Below, in pieces: positions 42,590 through 51,145 of a stretch of 63,018 bases of DNA. The notes beneath the pieces were generated by a model. It saw nothing but the letters and a program-made list of their open reading frames with translations. It did no database searches and was not told where the DNA came from. Position numbers and translations under genes: made by a program. Source of the stretch: Rhodobacter sp. (GTDB taxonomy: Bacteria > Pseudomonadota > Alphaproteobacteria > Rhodobacterales > Rhodobacteraceae); NCBI GenBank assembly GCA_020251025.1, contig JADCDI010000033.1, positions 1 to 63,018 of the forward strand, given 5' to 3'. How positions within the stretch are numbered: the first letter of the stretch is position 1; the number at the start of each line of letters is the position of its first letter.

Positions 42590-45273
42590 TGGTTCCCTTC
42601 AACATCCTTGTCGTGGTCTGTCTGGTCTATGTGGGGCTGTTGTTTCTTGTCGCCTTTCTGGTGGAACGCCGCGCCCATGCCCGGGCATTGCCCTGGCTGC
42701 GTTCGCCGCTGATCTATACGCTGTCGCTGTCGATCTTCTGTACGGCCTGGACGTTTTACGGGGCTGTCGGCTATGCCGTGCGCTCGGGCTGGGAATTCAT
42801 GACCATTTATCTGGGGCCGACGCTGGTCTTTGTCGGCTGGTGGTGGGTGCTGCGCAAGCTGGTCCGGATCGGCAAGACGCAGCGGGTCACCTCTATCGCC
42901 GATCTGATTTCAAGCCGTTACGGCAAGTCCAACATGCTGGGCGTCATCGTGACCGTGATCTCGGTGGTGGCCGCGACGCCCTATATCGCACTGCAACTGC
43001 AGTCCGTCACCCTGTCCTTTGCGGTTTTCGCCAGTACCGCTGCGGATGGGGGACCGGTGCCGGACAAGGCGGCAACGGCGCTGTGGGTGGCGGTGGGCCT
43101 TGCGCTGTTCACGGTGCTGTTCGGCACCCGCAATCTGGATTCGAACGAGCGCCACCTTGGCGTTGTCACGGCCATTGCCGTCGAGGCGGTGGTAAAGCTG
43201 GTGGCGCTGGTGGCCGTGGGGGTTTTCGTTGTCTGGGGTCTGGCGGGCGGGCCGGCGGACATGATGGCAAAGATCAACGCCTCGCCGCTGTCCTCATGGG
43301 ATCTGCAGCCCGGCCGCTGGGCGGGGCTGATCTTTCTGTCCGCCGCCGCCGTGTTGTGCCTGCCGCGCATGTTTCAGGTGATGGTGGTCGAAAATGTCGA
43401 TGAGCGGCACCTTGCCACGGCAAGCTGGGCCTTTCCGCTGTACCTGTTCCTGATGTGCCTGTTCGTTCTGCCCATCGCGGTCGCCGGGCTGGACCTGCTG
43501 CCCCCCGGCACGAATCCCGACCTGTTCGTGCTGACGCTGCCCCTGGCGCAGGGGCAGGACGGGCTGGCGATGCTGGCCTTTCTGGGCGGGTTTTCATCGG
43601 CCACTTCGATGGTGATCGTGGCATCGATCGCGCTGGCCACCATGGTGTCCAACCACATCGTCATGCCGCTGTGGCTTTCGCTGCGCCCGGCCCGGGCCGT
43701 TTCGGGGGATGTGCGGCGCATCGTGCTGCTGTCGCGGCGGCTGGCGATTGCCGGGATCGTGGCGCTGGGATACGCTTATTTCCAGCTTTCGGGCGGGTCG
43801 GCCGCGCTGGCGGCAATCGGGCTGATTTCTTTCGTTGGGGCCGCGCAGATTCTTCCCGCGATGCTGGGCGGCATCTTCTGGCGCGGCGCCACCCGGGTGG
43901 GGGCCGTTTGCGGGCTGCTGACCGGGGCCGGCGTCTGGGTTTATTCGCTGTATCTGCCCTCTTTCGGTCCGGATGGGGTGATTTCGGCGCGGCTGATCGC
44001 CGAGGGACCCTGGGGCATCGGCTGGCTCCGGCCGCAGGCGCTGTTCGGTGTCGAGGGGATCGATCCGCTGATCCATGCGATGTTCTGGTCGCTGGTCCTG
44101 AATGCCACCGCCTTCTTCGCAGGCTCGATCCTGACCTTTCCCGGCCCGGTGGAACGGGTGCAGGGTGCCGCTTTCGTGAACGTCTTTGACGGAGAGGTTC
44201 CGGCAGGCGGCTGGGTGCGCGGTGCGGCCACAGCCGAAAATCTGCTGATCCTGTCACAGCGCATTCTGGGCGGGGATGGGGCGCTGGCCTTTTTCGAGGC
44301 CGAGGCAAGGATGCAGGGAAAGGCCGGGCCCCTGCCCGATCCGACACCGGGGTTCGTCGGGGCGCTGGAACGGCGGCTGTCGGGCTCGGTCGGTGCGGCG
44401 ACGGCCCATGCCATGATCGCGCAAACGGTCGGCGGCGCGGCGGTTTCGGTGGAAGACCTTATGGCGGTGGCCAATGAGACCGCCCAGATCATGGAATATT
44501 CCGCCAGGCTTGAAGCGCAGTCGGAAGAGCTGACGCGGACAGCGCGGCAGTTGCAGCTGGCGAACGAGAAGCTGACCCGGCTGTCGGTGCAGAAGGATTC
44601 CTTCCTGAGCCAGATCAGCCACGAGCTGCGCACCCCGATGACGTCGATCCGCGCCTTTTCCGAAATTCTGATGGAGGGGGACATGCCCCCCGCGATGCTG
44701 CGCCGCCATGCAACCATCATCCATGAAGAGGCGATCCGCCTGACCCGGCTGCTGGACGACCTTCTCAACCTGAGCGTGCTTGAAAACGCGGGTGTGCAGT
44801 TGACGCTGGGTCTGGTCAGCCTGCAGGATATGATCGACCGCGCCCTTGTCGCCGCCGCCCAGACCCGGCCCGAACGCAGCTTCGCCGTTCACCGCGATCC
44901 GGCGTCCGAAGCGCTTTATGTGACAACCGATGCCGACAGGCTGACGCAGGTCTTCATCAACCTGATCTCCAACGCCCGGAAATACTGTGCCGCCCCGGAA
45001 CCGGAGCTGCGCATCGCGGTGCGGCAGCGCGGCGGGCGGGTGATGGTGGATGTGATCGACAATGGCCGCGGCATCCCCGAAGACAGCCAGGCCCTGATTT
45101 TCGAGAAATTCGCCCGGCTGACCGATGAGACGCGGGCAGGGGGGGCCGGACTGGGCCTGGCGATCTGCCGCGAGGTGATGACAGCCCTTGGCGGAAGCAT
45201 CACCTACCTTCCGGGGCAGGGCGGCACCGCCTTTCGCGTGACCTTTCCGCTGCGCCTGCGGGCTGTGGCCTGA
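42589..45273 (+). CDS. sodium/solute symporter-type sensor histidine kinase (CbrA/CrbS-like)
   Basis: This 894-residue protein begins with an SSS-family transporter-like membrane domain of about 13 helices (residues 1 to about 510). A linker coiled coil near 640-675 follows, then HisKA with H678 in QISHELRTPMTSI, then HATPase (N box FINLISNARKYC, G boxes DNGRGIPED and GAGLGLAIC). It lacks a C-terminal receiver. CrbS relatives sense acetate status and control acetyl-CoA synthetase; CbrA binds histidine. Here the ScfR-like gene upstream favours a short-chain acid cue, by inference. Confidence 0.9.
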   Translation: MVPFNILVVVCLVYVGLLFLVAFLVERRAHARALPWLRSPLIYTLSLSIFCTAWTFYGAVGYAVRSGWEFMTIYLGPTLVFVGWWWVLRKLVRIGKTQRVTSIADLISSRYGKSNMLGVIVTVISVVAATPYIALQLQSVTLSFAVFASTAADGGPVPDKAATALWVAVGLALFTVLFGTRNLDSNERHLGVVTAIAVEAVVKLVALVAVGVFVVWGLAGGPADMMAKINASPLSSWDLQPGRWAGLIFLSAAAVLCLPRMFQVMVVENVDERHLATASWAFPLYLFLMCLFVLPIAVAGLDLLPPGTNPDLFVLTLPLAQGQDGLAMLAFLGGFSSATSMVIVASIALATMVSNHIVMPLWLSLRPARAVSGDVRRIVLLSRRLAIAGIVALGYAYFQLSGGSAALAAIGLISFVGAAQILPAMLGGIFWRGATRVGAVCGLLTGAGVWVYSLYLPSFGPDGVISARLIAEGPWGIGWLRPQALFGVEGIDPLIHAMFWSLVLNATAFFAGSILTFPGPVERVQGAAFVNVFDGEVPAGGWVRGAATAENLLILSQRILGGDGALAFFEAEARMQGKAGPLPDPTPGFVGALERRLSGSVGAATAHAMIAQTVGGAAVSVEDLMAVANETAQIMEYSARLEAQSEELTRTARQLQLANEKLTRLSVQKDSFLSQISHELRTPMTSIRAFSEILMEGDMPPAMLRRHATIIHEEAIRLTRLLDDLLNLSVLENAGVQLTLGLVSLQDMIDRALVAAAQTRPERSFAVHRDPASEALYVTTDADRLTQVFINLISNARKYCAAPEPELRIAVRQRGGRVMVDVIDNGRGIPEDSQALIFEKFARLTDETRAGGAGLGLAICREVMTALGGSITYLPGQGGTAFRVTFPLRLRAVA

Positions 45274-45301
45274 CATACCCTTTCTTAAGGGTGCGCGGAC
45301 T

Positions 45302-46273
45302 ATGGTCTGTGGCGCGGCGGAACACGGGGCAGGTGGCGTGGCAGGCGAAGTTATCCGGAAGAAGGTGGCAGCGGGGCGGACAGGCCAGCCCGAGGGCGGG
45401 CCGGGGGCCGACCGGGCCTGGCGACTGGCGCTGGCGCGGGCGGCCAATGACACCATTGCGCTGCCGCTGGATGTCGCACGGCTGTCGGTTCACCGCCGCA
45501 GCCTGGCCGAACTGCTGGAACTGGCCCCTGAAAGGGCGCTGATTGCCGTTCTGGAAGGTCCGGCAGATGCGCTTGGCATCCTGATGCTGTCGCCCCCCGT
45601 CCTGTCCGCGATGATCGAGATGCAGACGATCGGCCGTGTCGGATCGATCACGCCCCCGGTGCGCAAGCCGACGCGCACCGATGCCTCGATGGTGGCGGAC
45701 ATGATCGACCGGGCGCTGCAGGAACTGGAAGCCGGGCTGGAAAGCGATCCCGACCTGATCTGGGCCGGCGGGTTCCGCTATGCGTCCTTTCTGGATGATC
45801 CCCGTCCGCTGGGCCTTCTGCTGGAAGAGGAATACTACCGCGTGCTTCAGGCGGAATTGCGGCTTGGCAACGGGGCAAGATCGGGGGGCGTCATGCTGGC
45901 GCTTCCCGCCGAAGGGCGCGGCCGCCCCCCGAAACCCGCGCCGACGGCCACGCCGGCACCCGTTGCCGCCGCCCTTTTTTCCAAGGCGCTGACCGAGCAG
46001 GTGATGCGCACCGAGGCAGACCTTGCGGCTGTTCTTCACCGCCTTACGGTGCCGCTGTCCTATGTGATGGCCCTTAAGGAGGGGGACCTTGTGCCTTTGT
46101 CCACAGCCGCGCTGGACCGGATCGTGCTGGAGGGGCTGGACGGACGCCCCCTTGCCACCGGGCGGCTTGGACAGAACCGCGGCATGCGGGCAGTCCGTCT
46201 TGCCCCGCAGGCCATGGCAGAAGAGGTGCCTGCGGCCGGATCCGGACCGGCGTTGCGGGCCGCGGCCGGCTGA
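45302..46273 (+). CDS. FliM/FliN-family (SpoA domain) protein, orphan
   Basis: This 323-residue protein has a variable N-terminal two-thirds with a FliM-like middle (LIAVLEGPADALGILMLSPPVLSAMIEMQTIGRVG). A C-terminal SpoA domain follows (LTVPLSYVMALKEGDLVPL ... LDGRPLATGRLGQNRGMRAVRL), the fold of the flagellar C-ring and type III sorting platform. No flagellar or secretion genes are nearby; it follows the sensor kinase by 28 bases. It may be a real switch component encoded away from the flagellar cluster. The start could also be GTG 45338. Confidence 0.8.
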   Translation: MVCGAAEHGAGGVAGEVIRKKVAAGRTGQPEGGPGADRAWRLALARAANDTIALPLDVARLSVHRRSLAELLELAPERALIAVLEGPADALGILMLSPPVLSAMIEMQTIGRVGSITPPVRKPTRTDASMVADMIDRALQELEAGLESDPDLIWAGGFRYASFLDDPRPLGLLLEEEYYRVLQAELRLGNGARSGGVMLALPAEGRGRPPKPAPTATPAPVAAALFSKALTEQVMRTEADLAAVLHRLTVPLSYVMALKEGDLVPLSTAALDRIVLEGLDGRPLATGRLGQNRGMRAVRLAPQAMAEEVPAAGSGPALRAAAG

Positions 46274-46285
46274 GCCACCCTTTGG

Positions 46286-46714
46286 TCAGCCCCGCTGTGC
46301 AAGCGCGTCGATCTGGCCGCGCAATCCTTCCAGCTGGTAGCCGAAGCGGGCCGGAAGGGCGATCAGCTCGTCCGTCGGTCTTTTTCCGGCCTGGGCCAGC
46401 GCCCAGACCATGGATGACCGGTTGCCGGACGCGCAATAGGCCAGGACCGGGCCACAGGCGCTGTCAAGGGCCGCTTTCTGCGCCATGACATTGTCAAGCG
46501 TCAGCGCCCCGCCGATCACCGGATTGATGACAAAGGTCAGCCCCAGGGCCTCGGCGGCCTGCCGCATGGGTCCGGCATGCAGGTTTGCGGGGATTTCCCC
46601 GTCGGGACGGTTGTCGATCACGGTGGTGAAGCCTGCGGCCTTGATTGCGGCAAGATCAGCCGGTGCGATCTGCGGCGACACGGCGTAGCTTTCGGTCAGG
46701 GAACGGATGTCCAT
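46286..46714 (-). CDS. TIGR01244 / beta-lactamase-hydrolase-like phosphatase-fold sulfur protein
   Basis: This 142-residue domain has the DSP-like active-site loop as YCASGNRSS after the strand ACGPVLA. The start IRSLTESYAVSPQIAPADLAAIKAAGF and TTVIDNRPDGE are typical of the TIGR01244/BLH N-terminal domain found in H2S-detoxification loci. It is the last gene of a three-gene leftward operon with two YeeE/YedE-type membrane genes; its ATG overlaps the stop of the previous gene (TGATG). Probable role: sulfur (persulfide) handling. Confidence 0.87.
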   Translation of the reverse strand: MDIRSLTESYAVSPQIAPADLAAIKAAGFTTVIDNRPDGEIPANLHAGPMRQAAEALGLTFVINPVIGGALTLDNVMAQKAALDSACGPVLAYCASGNRSSMVWALAQAGKRPTDELIALPARFGYQLEGLRGQIDALAQRG

Positions 46715-47157
46715 CAGGCGTCCTTGATCTGGGGGGTGCGGCCAAGACGGGCGGCAGCGGGAACGGCGGCAAGCATACCCGCCGCCATGGCAAGAAGAAA
46801 GACCACCCCGCCGGTCCCGCCAAAGCCCAGAGAGGCCAGGGCCGGACCCGGGCAGAGACCGGCCAGCGCCCATCCGGCACCGAACAGCGCCGAGCCGATC
46901 AGCAGGGGCGGATCGATCCGCCGCGACGCGGGCGCGGGCAGCGCCGTGCCCAGCAGCGCCGCCCGCCGACGCGCCGCGACGCGCCAGGCCAGCGTCATCG
47001 GCAGGATTGCCCCCGCCAGAACAAAGGCCAGGGTCGGGTTCCATTCCCCGAAGATGTCAAGCCAGCCTTGCACCTTGCGGGTATCGGTCATGCCCGACAT
47101 CAGCAGGCCGGCGCCGAACAGGGCCCCGCAAAGAAGGGCAACCGCAAGCCGGGCCAT
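46714..47157 (-). CDS. YeeE/YedE-type membrane protein, half 2 (DUF6691-like)
   Basis: This 147-residue protein has four helices, beginning ALLCGALFGAGLLMSGMTD (the conserved motif of the second half) and containing GWALAGLCPGPALASLGFG, with the Cys that would pass sulfur species. It pairs with the neighbouring half (47157-47585) to form a full YeeE/YedE/PmpA-PmpB transporter for thiosulfate or related sulfur compounds. Overlapping starts and stops on both sides show one operon. Confidence 0.88.
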   Translation of the reverse strand: MARLAVALLCGALFGAGLLMSGMTDTRKVQGWLDIFGEWNPTLAFVLAGAILPMTLAWRVAARRRAALLGTALPAPASRRIDPPLLIGSALFGAGWALAGLCPGPALASLGFGGTGGVVFLLAMAAGMLAAVPAAARLGRTPQIKDA

Positions 47158-47585
47158 CAGATGACCCCCAGCAAATGGCGCGCAATCAGCAGGGTTGCGG
47201 CCCCGGACAAAAGGTAGACCGCCGTTGCGGCAAGGCTGCGCGGCGCAAGCCGCGAGATGCCGCACACCCCATGCCCCGAGGTGCAGCCCCCCGCAAGGCG
47301 CGTGCCCAGCCCCACCAGAAGCCCGGCAAGGGCGACCACCGCCAGATTGCCCGTCAGATGCGTCTGCGCAGGATTGCCAAGCAGCGACAGCAGGCCGGGA
47401 CACCCGACAAGGCCGATGAGAAAGGCCATTTTTTCTGCCCGTCCCGGGCGGTCGGATCCGTCCAGAAGCGACCCCAGAATCCCCGAGGCCCCCATGATCC
47501 TGCCGTTGACCAGCAGAAAGACCGATGCGGCGCCACCGATCATCAGCCCGCCCGCAAAGCCGCGCCCCCAGTCCGCAATGGTCAT
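47157..47585 (-). CDS. YeeE/YedE-type membrane protein, half 1
   Basis: This 142-residue membrane protein has GGLMIGGAASVFLLVNGRIMGASGILG and the cysteine motif GGCTSGHGVCGISRLAPRS typical of the first half of YeeE/YedE transporters. I chose the ATG at 47583-47585; a longer start is possible. First gene of the sulfur trio. It is divergent to a DksA-like gene, with an FnrL-type box between them. Confidence 0.9.
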   Translation of the reverse strand: MTIADWGRGFAGGLMIGGAASVFLLVNGRIMGASGILGSLLDGSDRPGRAEKMAFLIGLVGCPGLLSLLGNPAQTHLTGNLAVVALAGLLVGLGTRLAGGCTSGHGVCGISRLAPRSLAATAVYLLSGAATLLIARHLLGVI

Positions 47586-47654
47586 GTCCTTCCCCTTCGC
47601 TGTCTGCGCGCAGCGATATTGCCCGGCACCGGGCCGGCTTTGCAAGGGCCGGAC

Positions 47655-47668
47655 TTGACCTGCATCAA
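47655..47668. promoter_or_regulatory. FnrL/FNR-type box
   Basis: TTGAC-CTGC-ATCAA matches the FNR consensus TTGAT-N4-ATCAA at nine of ten positions. A possible -10 TAGCCT at 47691-47696 would put the box centre at about -41.5 for the rightward gene, the class II activating position. The leftward sulfur genes could also be affected. Confidence 0.68.
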
Positions 47669-47722
47669 GGCGTGGGCGCAGTCTGCCGCCTAGCCTGCGC
47701 AGGCAACATCAGGGAGGATTGC

Positions 47723-48040
47723 ATGGTCCCGGTCAGCCAACGCAAAAGCCAGCTGGAGACGCGGCTTCGCGATCTTCGCGCGCGGCTTGCCACGATCGAC
47801 GCCGAGCTTGATTCGCATCAGTCGAAAGACTGGGAGGATCTTGCGACAGAACGGGAATCTGACGAGGTTCTGGAAGGGATGGGGCTTTCCGGGCAGCAGG
47901 AGATCAGGCAGATCGAAGCAGCCTTGGGTCGCATCGCTTCGGGCGACTATGGTATCTGCGTCACCTGCGGCGATCCGATTTCCGAGGAAAGGCTGGATGT
48001 CTTGCCCTACACGCCGTTCTGCCGCAATTGCGCATCATGA
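47723..48040 (+). CDS. DksA/TraR-family zinc-finger protein
   Basis: This 105-residue protein has an N-terminal coiled coil and a C-terminal four-cysteine zinc finger: C79, C82, C100, C103 (CVTCGDPISEERLDVLPYTPFCRNC region). Such short DksA-like proteins bind RNA polymerase or have related roles; the DxxDxA tip motif of true DksA is not evident (DWEDLATERE occupies the region). An FnrL-type box lies about 55 bases upstream, suggesting oxygen-linked expression. AGGGAGGA precedes the ATG. Confidence 0.88.
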   Translation: MVPVSQRKSQLETRLRDLRARLATIDAELDSHQSKDWEDLATERESDEVLEGMGLSGQQEIRQIEAALGRIASGDYGICVTCGDPISEERLDVLPYTPFCRNCAS

Positions 48041-48246
48041 AAAAGGACGCGGCGAAAACCCGTCCCAAGCCGGGCGGCGGCCCGGCGGATGAACGCGCCC
48101 CGATGCCGCAGGATATGCCGCGCACCCCGCGATCCGGGCTTGATCCGCTGTTTCATGTGATGCCGGTTGCCGGGCTGCATCTGTCGCCGCCGGGGCAGCC
48201 GGACGATGAGACGATGGAAGCCGGGTTTGACAATATGCCCGTCTGA
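48037..48246 (+). CDS. small hypothetical protein downstream of DksA-like gene
   Basis: This 69-residue protein is Lys/Pro-rich at the start (MKKDAAKTRPKPGGG) and ends MEAGFDNMPV. Its ATG overlaps the stop of the DksA-like gene (ATGA), the best evidence that it is translated. No family recognised. Confidence 0.65.
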   Translation: MKKDAAKTRPKPGGGPADERAPMPQDMPRTPRSGLDPLFHVMPVAGLHLSPPGQPDDETMEAGFDNMPV

Positions 48247-48396
48247 CGGGGGTTTCCGTATGCCAAAGTTGATCCGGCCCCCGGGCTTGTGCCGGAGGGC
48301 CCGTTTGCACGCATCAGGGCGTTGCCAAGCTGCGCCAATACCTTAAAAAGGGTGGCGTGCGCCGGGACAGGGCGGCGCGCGGGGGGGGCAGGCAGG

Positions 48397-50496
48397 ATGA
48401 CCGCGACGGTTCGGCAAACGCGGAACGGGGCAGTGATGGTCCTGACGATAGATTCGCCGCCTGTGAATGCCCTTGGTGCCGCCGTGCGCGCCGGCCTGGC
48501 CGAAGGTCTGGCGGCGGCGCAGGCGGACCCTTCGGTCGGGGCCATTGTGCTTTGTGCCGTCGGGGCAAACTTTTCCGCCGGGGCGGATATCCGCGAGTTC
48601 GGACGCCCGGCCCCCCGGGGCGTGCCCGGATTGCCCGAGCTGTGCAACCGCATCGAAGCCTCGGGCAAGGCCGTGGTCGCGGCCATAGAGGGGACGGCGC
48701 TGGGCGGCGGGTTGGAACTTGCGCTTGCGGCGCATGTGCGGCTGGCCGGCCCGCGCGCGCGCCTGGGCTTTCCGGAGGTTGCCCTTGGGTTGCTGCCCGG
48801 TGCGGGCGGAACGCAGCGAATGCCAAGACTGACGGGGGCGGGGCCGGCGCTGCGCCTGATGCTGACGGGAAAGCCCGTTCCGGCGCAAGAGGCGCTGGCC
48901 ATCGGGCTTGTGGACGCGGTGGTCGAGGATGCAGAGCAGACGGCCGTCGCCCTGGCCGCCGATCTTGCGGCCGGGCGCAAGACACCGGTCCCTACCCGCG
49001 ACCGGCAAGAGGGGCTGCGCGATGCGGCGCGCTACCAGGCAGAGGTGCTGTCGGCCCGGGCGGGCACCGCCGGGCGGCTGCCTGCACCGGGGCGCATTGT
49101 GGACTGTGTCGAGGCGGCGCTGCTGTTGCCCTTTGACCGTGGCCTTGTGCTTGAACGCGCAGCCTTTGAAGACCTTGCTGCCGGCCCTGAATCTGCCGGT
49201 CTGCGCCGCGCCTTCTTTGCCGAACGCCGGGTGGCCGTCTTTCCCGAAGCGGATGCGCGCGCCAATCCTGTGTCCCTTGTGGGTCTGGTCGGGCTTGGCG
49301 CGACCGGGGCCGCGATTGCGGCCCTGCTGCTTCAGGCCGGGCTTCGGGTGGCGGCGGTCGTCAAGGGCAGCGGTCCACTGGACGCCGGGTTAAGGCGTGT
49401 GTCCGCCCTTCTGGATCAGGCCGAAGCGGCCGGAAGGCTTTCCCCCGAGGCGAGGGCGCAGGCTCAGGCCCGTCTGTCGTCCGCCCCGGAACTTACGGCG
49501 CTGGCAGGCTGCGAACTGGTGATCGAGGCGCTTCCCGAGGATGAGGCCCTGAAGGCATCCGTGCTGGGCAAACTTGGACAGATCTTGCGTCCGGGGTCGG
49601 TGATCACCACGACTGTCTCATGGCTTGATCCGGCCAGACTGGCGCTGGCCACCGGGCGGCCTGCGGATGTGGTGGGCCTGCATCTGTGCCCGCCGGCAGA
49701 GCGGATGCGGCTGGCCGAGCTGGGCGTGTCTTCGCAAACGCGGCCCGAGGCCGTGGCAACCCTTGCAGCACTGATGCGCCGGATCGGCAAACTTCCGGTG
49801 CGGGTCGGGGCGGCGGCGGGGCTGGTGGGCAACCGCGTGATGGCCGCCCTTCGGACAGCGGCAGACCTTCTGCTGGAAGAAGGAGCCTCGCCTTCGCAGG
49901 TGGATGCCGCCCTGCAGGACTTCGGCTTTGCCATGGGACCCTACCGCGCGCTTGACCTGGCGGGGCTGAAGCGCGCCTGGGCGCATCGCCAGCGCGAGAG
50001 TCGCGCCGGGCGCCCCGGCTACGGCGGCGATCTGGCCGACATGCTGGTGGGCGCCGGGCGGCTTGGGCAGGTGACGGGCCGCGGTTACTATCTGCACGAC
50101 GGCCAGGGGGTGCGCGAGGATCCCGAGGTGCTGGGCCTTCTGGGGGAACTGCGCTCGGCCAAGGGTATTGCCCCCCGGCGGATCGGCAGCGACGAGATAC
50201 GCCTGCGCTGCCTCGGCGCCATGGCCAATGAGGCGGCCAAAGTCCTGGGCGAGGGTCTGGCACAGCGCCCCGGCGATATCGATGCGATCCTTCTGGCGGG
50301 CTATGGCTTTCCGCGCTGGCGGGGTGGCCCCATGGCCTGGGCGGCGGACCGCGGGCTGCTGGTGCTGCGCGCCGATCTGCGCCGCTTTGCGCCGCAGGCC
50401 CCGGAATTCTGGGCCGTGGCCCCGCTGATCGATGATCTGATCCGCGAGGAACGCCATCTGGACGATCTGGACATGCGCCCGGTCAGTTCAGGATGA
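48397..50496 (+). CDS. bifunctional enoyl-CoA hydratase / 3-hydroxyacyl-CoA dehydrogenase (FadJ/FadB-like)
   Basis: This 699-residue beta-oxidation enzyme has an N-terminal crotonase domain with oxyanion-hole and catalytic glutamates in NFSAGADIREF, GTALGGGLELAL and FPEVALGLLPGAGGTQ. A dehydrogenase domain follows from about residue 290 with the NAD motif VGLGATGAAIAALL, catalytic His in VVGLHLCPPAERM and VGNRVMAAL, and then the C-terminal helical repeat. In most relatives the His loop reads HFFNP; here it is HLCPP, an unusual variant. No thiolase or acyl-CoA dehydrogenase gene adjoins it. Confidence 0.9.
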   Translation: MTATVRQTRNGAVMVLTIDSPPVNALGAAVRAGLAEGLAAAQADPSVGAIVLCAVGANFSAGADIREFGRPAPRGVPGLPELCNRIEASGKAVVAAIEGTALGGGLELALAAHVRLAGPRARLGFPEVALGLLPGAGGTQRMPRLTGAGPALRLMLTGKPVPAQEALAIGLVDAVVEDAEQTAVALAADLAAGRKTPVPTRDRQEGLRDAARYQAEVLSARAGTAGRLPAPGRIVDCVEAALLLPFDRGLVLERAAFEDLAAGPESAGLRRAFFAERRVAVFPEADARANPVSLVGLVGLGATGAAIAALLLQAGLRVAAVVKGSGPLDAGLRRVSALLDQAEAAGRLSPEARAQAQARLSSAPELTALAGCELVIEALPEDEALKASVLGKLGQILRPGSVITTTVSWLDPARLALATGRPADVVGLHLCPPAERMRLAELGVSSQTRPEAVATLAALMRRIGKLPVRVGAAAGLVGNRVMAALRTAADLLLEEGASPSQVDAALQDFGFAMGPYRALDLAGLKRAWAHRQRESRAGRPGYGGDLADMLVGAGRLGQVTGRGYYLHDGQGVREDPEVLGLLGELRSAKGIAPRRIGSDEIRLRCLGAMANEAAKVLGEGLAQRPGDIDAILLAGYGFPRWRGGPMAWAADRGLLVLRADLRRFAPQAPEFWAVAPLIDDLIREERHLDDLDMRPVSSG

Positions 50497-50698
50497 TGCC
50501 CGTCAACACCAGCATCAGCCCCAGCGCCGAAACCCCCAGGGCCGCCAGGTTGAGGGTGACGATCCGCTGAAGGCGGGCCCGCATCGCCGCGCTGTCCAGC
50601 CCCGCGTTGCGCGCGCGCAGCGCCAGCTGGATACAGCGCAGCAGGCCGCCAACGCCGCCAAGCGAGACCGCCGCCCCAAGCCAGATAAGCCAGTCCAT
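50483..50698 (-). CDS. small two-helix membrane protein
   Basis: This 71-residue protein has helices LIWLGAAVSLGGVGGLL and LAALGVSALGLMLVLTGIIL around a basic loop (RARNAGLDSAAMRARLQRI). The pattern is conserved in Rhodobacterales as a hypothetical protein. It overlaps the end of the hydratase/dehydrogenase gene tail to tail by 14 bases. Function unknown. Confidence 0.75.
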   Translation of the reverse strand: MDWLIWLGAAVSLGGVGGLLRCIQLALRARNAGLDSAAMRARLQRIVTLNLAALGVSALGLMLVLTGIILN

Positions 50699-50822
50699 GC
50701 CGCCCCCCTTGCCATTGCGCGCCCGGACCTGGCCCTAGCCGAGCGCGGCCTTTCTGGCAAGACCTTGAACCCCCGCACCGCCGCAGGATAGGGAAGGGGC
50801 GATCCAACGGATGAGGCGAGCC

Positions 50823-51077
50823 ATGAACGACAAGACCGACACCTACAGCGTCACCGCCGACGAGCTGCGCCAGTTCATCGAACGCGCCGAAACGCTGGCC
50901 GCCGAAAAGCGCGACATCGCCGAACAGGAAAAAGAGCTTTTCGCCGAAGCCAAGGGGCGCGGCTATGACACCAGGGTCATGCGCAAGGTCATCGCCCTGC
51001 GCAAACGCAAGCCCGATGACATTGCCGAGGAAGAAGCGGTTCTGGAGATGTACAAGGCAGCGCTGGGCATGGTCTGA
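50823..51077 (+). CDS. gapR: GapR-family DNA-binding protein (DUF2312)
   Basis: This 84-residue protein matches DUF2312/GapR: VTADELRQFIERAETLAAEKRDIAEQEKE, then AKGRGYDTRVMRKVIALRKRK and EEEAVLEMYKAALG. In Caulobacter GapR binds overtwisted DNA ahead of polymerases and aids topoisomerases. It is a single gene 69 bases before an ABC permease gene. Confidence 0.94.
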   Translation: MNDKTDTYSVTADELRQFIERAETLAAEKRDIAEQEKELFAEAKGRGYDTRVMRKVIALRKRKPDDIAEEEAVLEMYKAALGMV

Positions 51078-51145
51078 CGGCGCGGCACCCGACAGACCCT
51101 GCGCGTCTGGACAGGGCGTGCCGGGTTCTGTAAGTCCGGCAGGGG

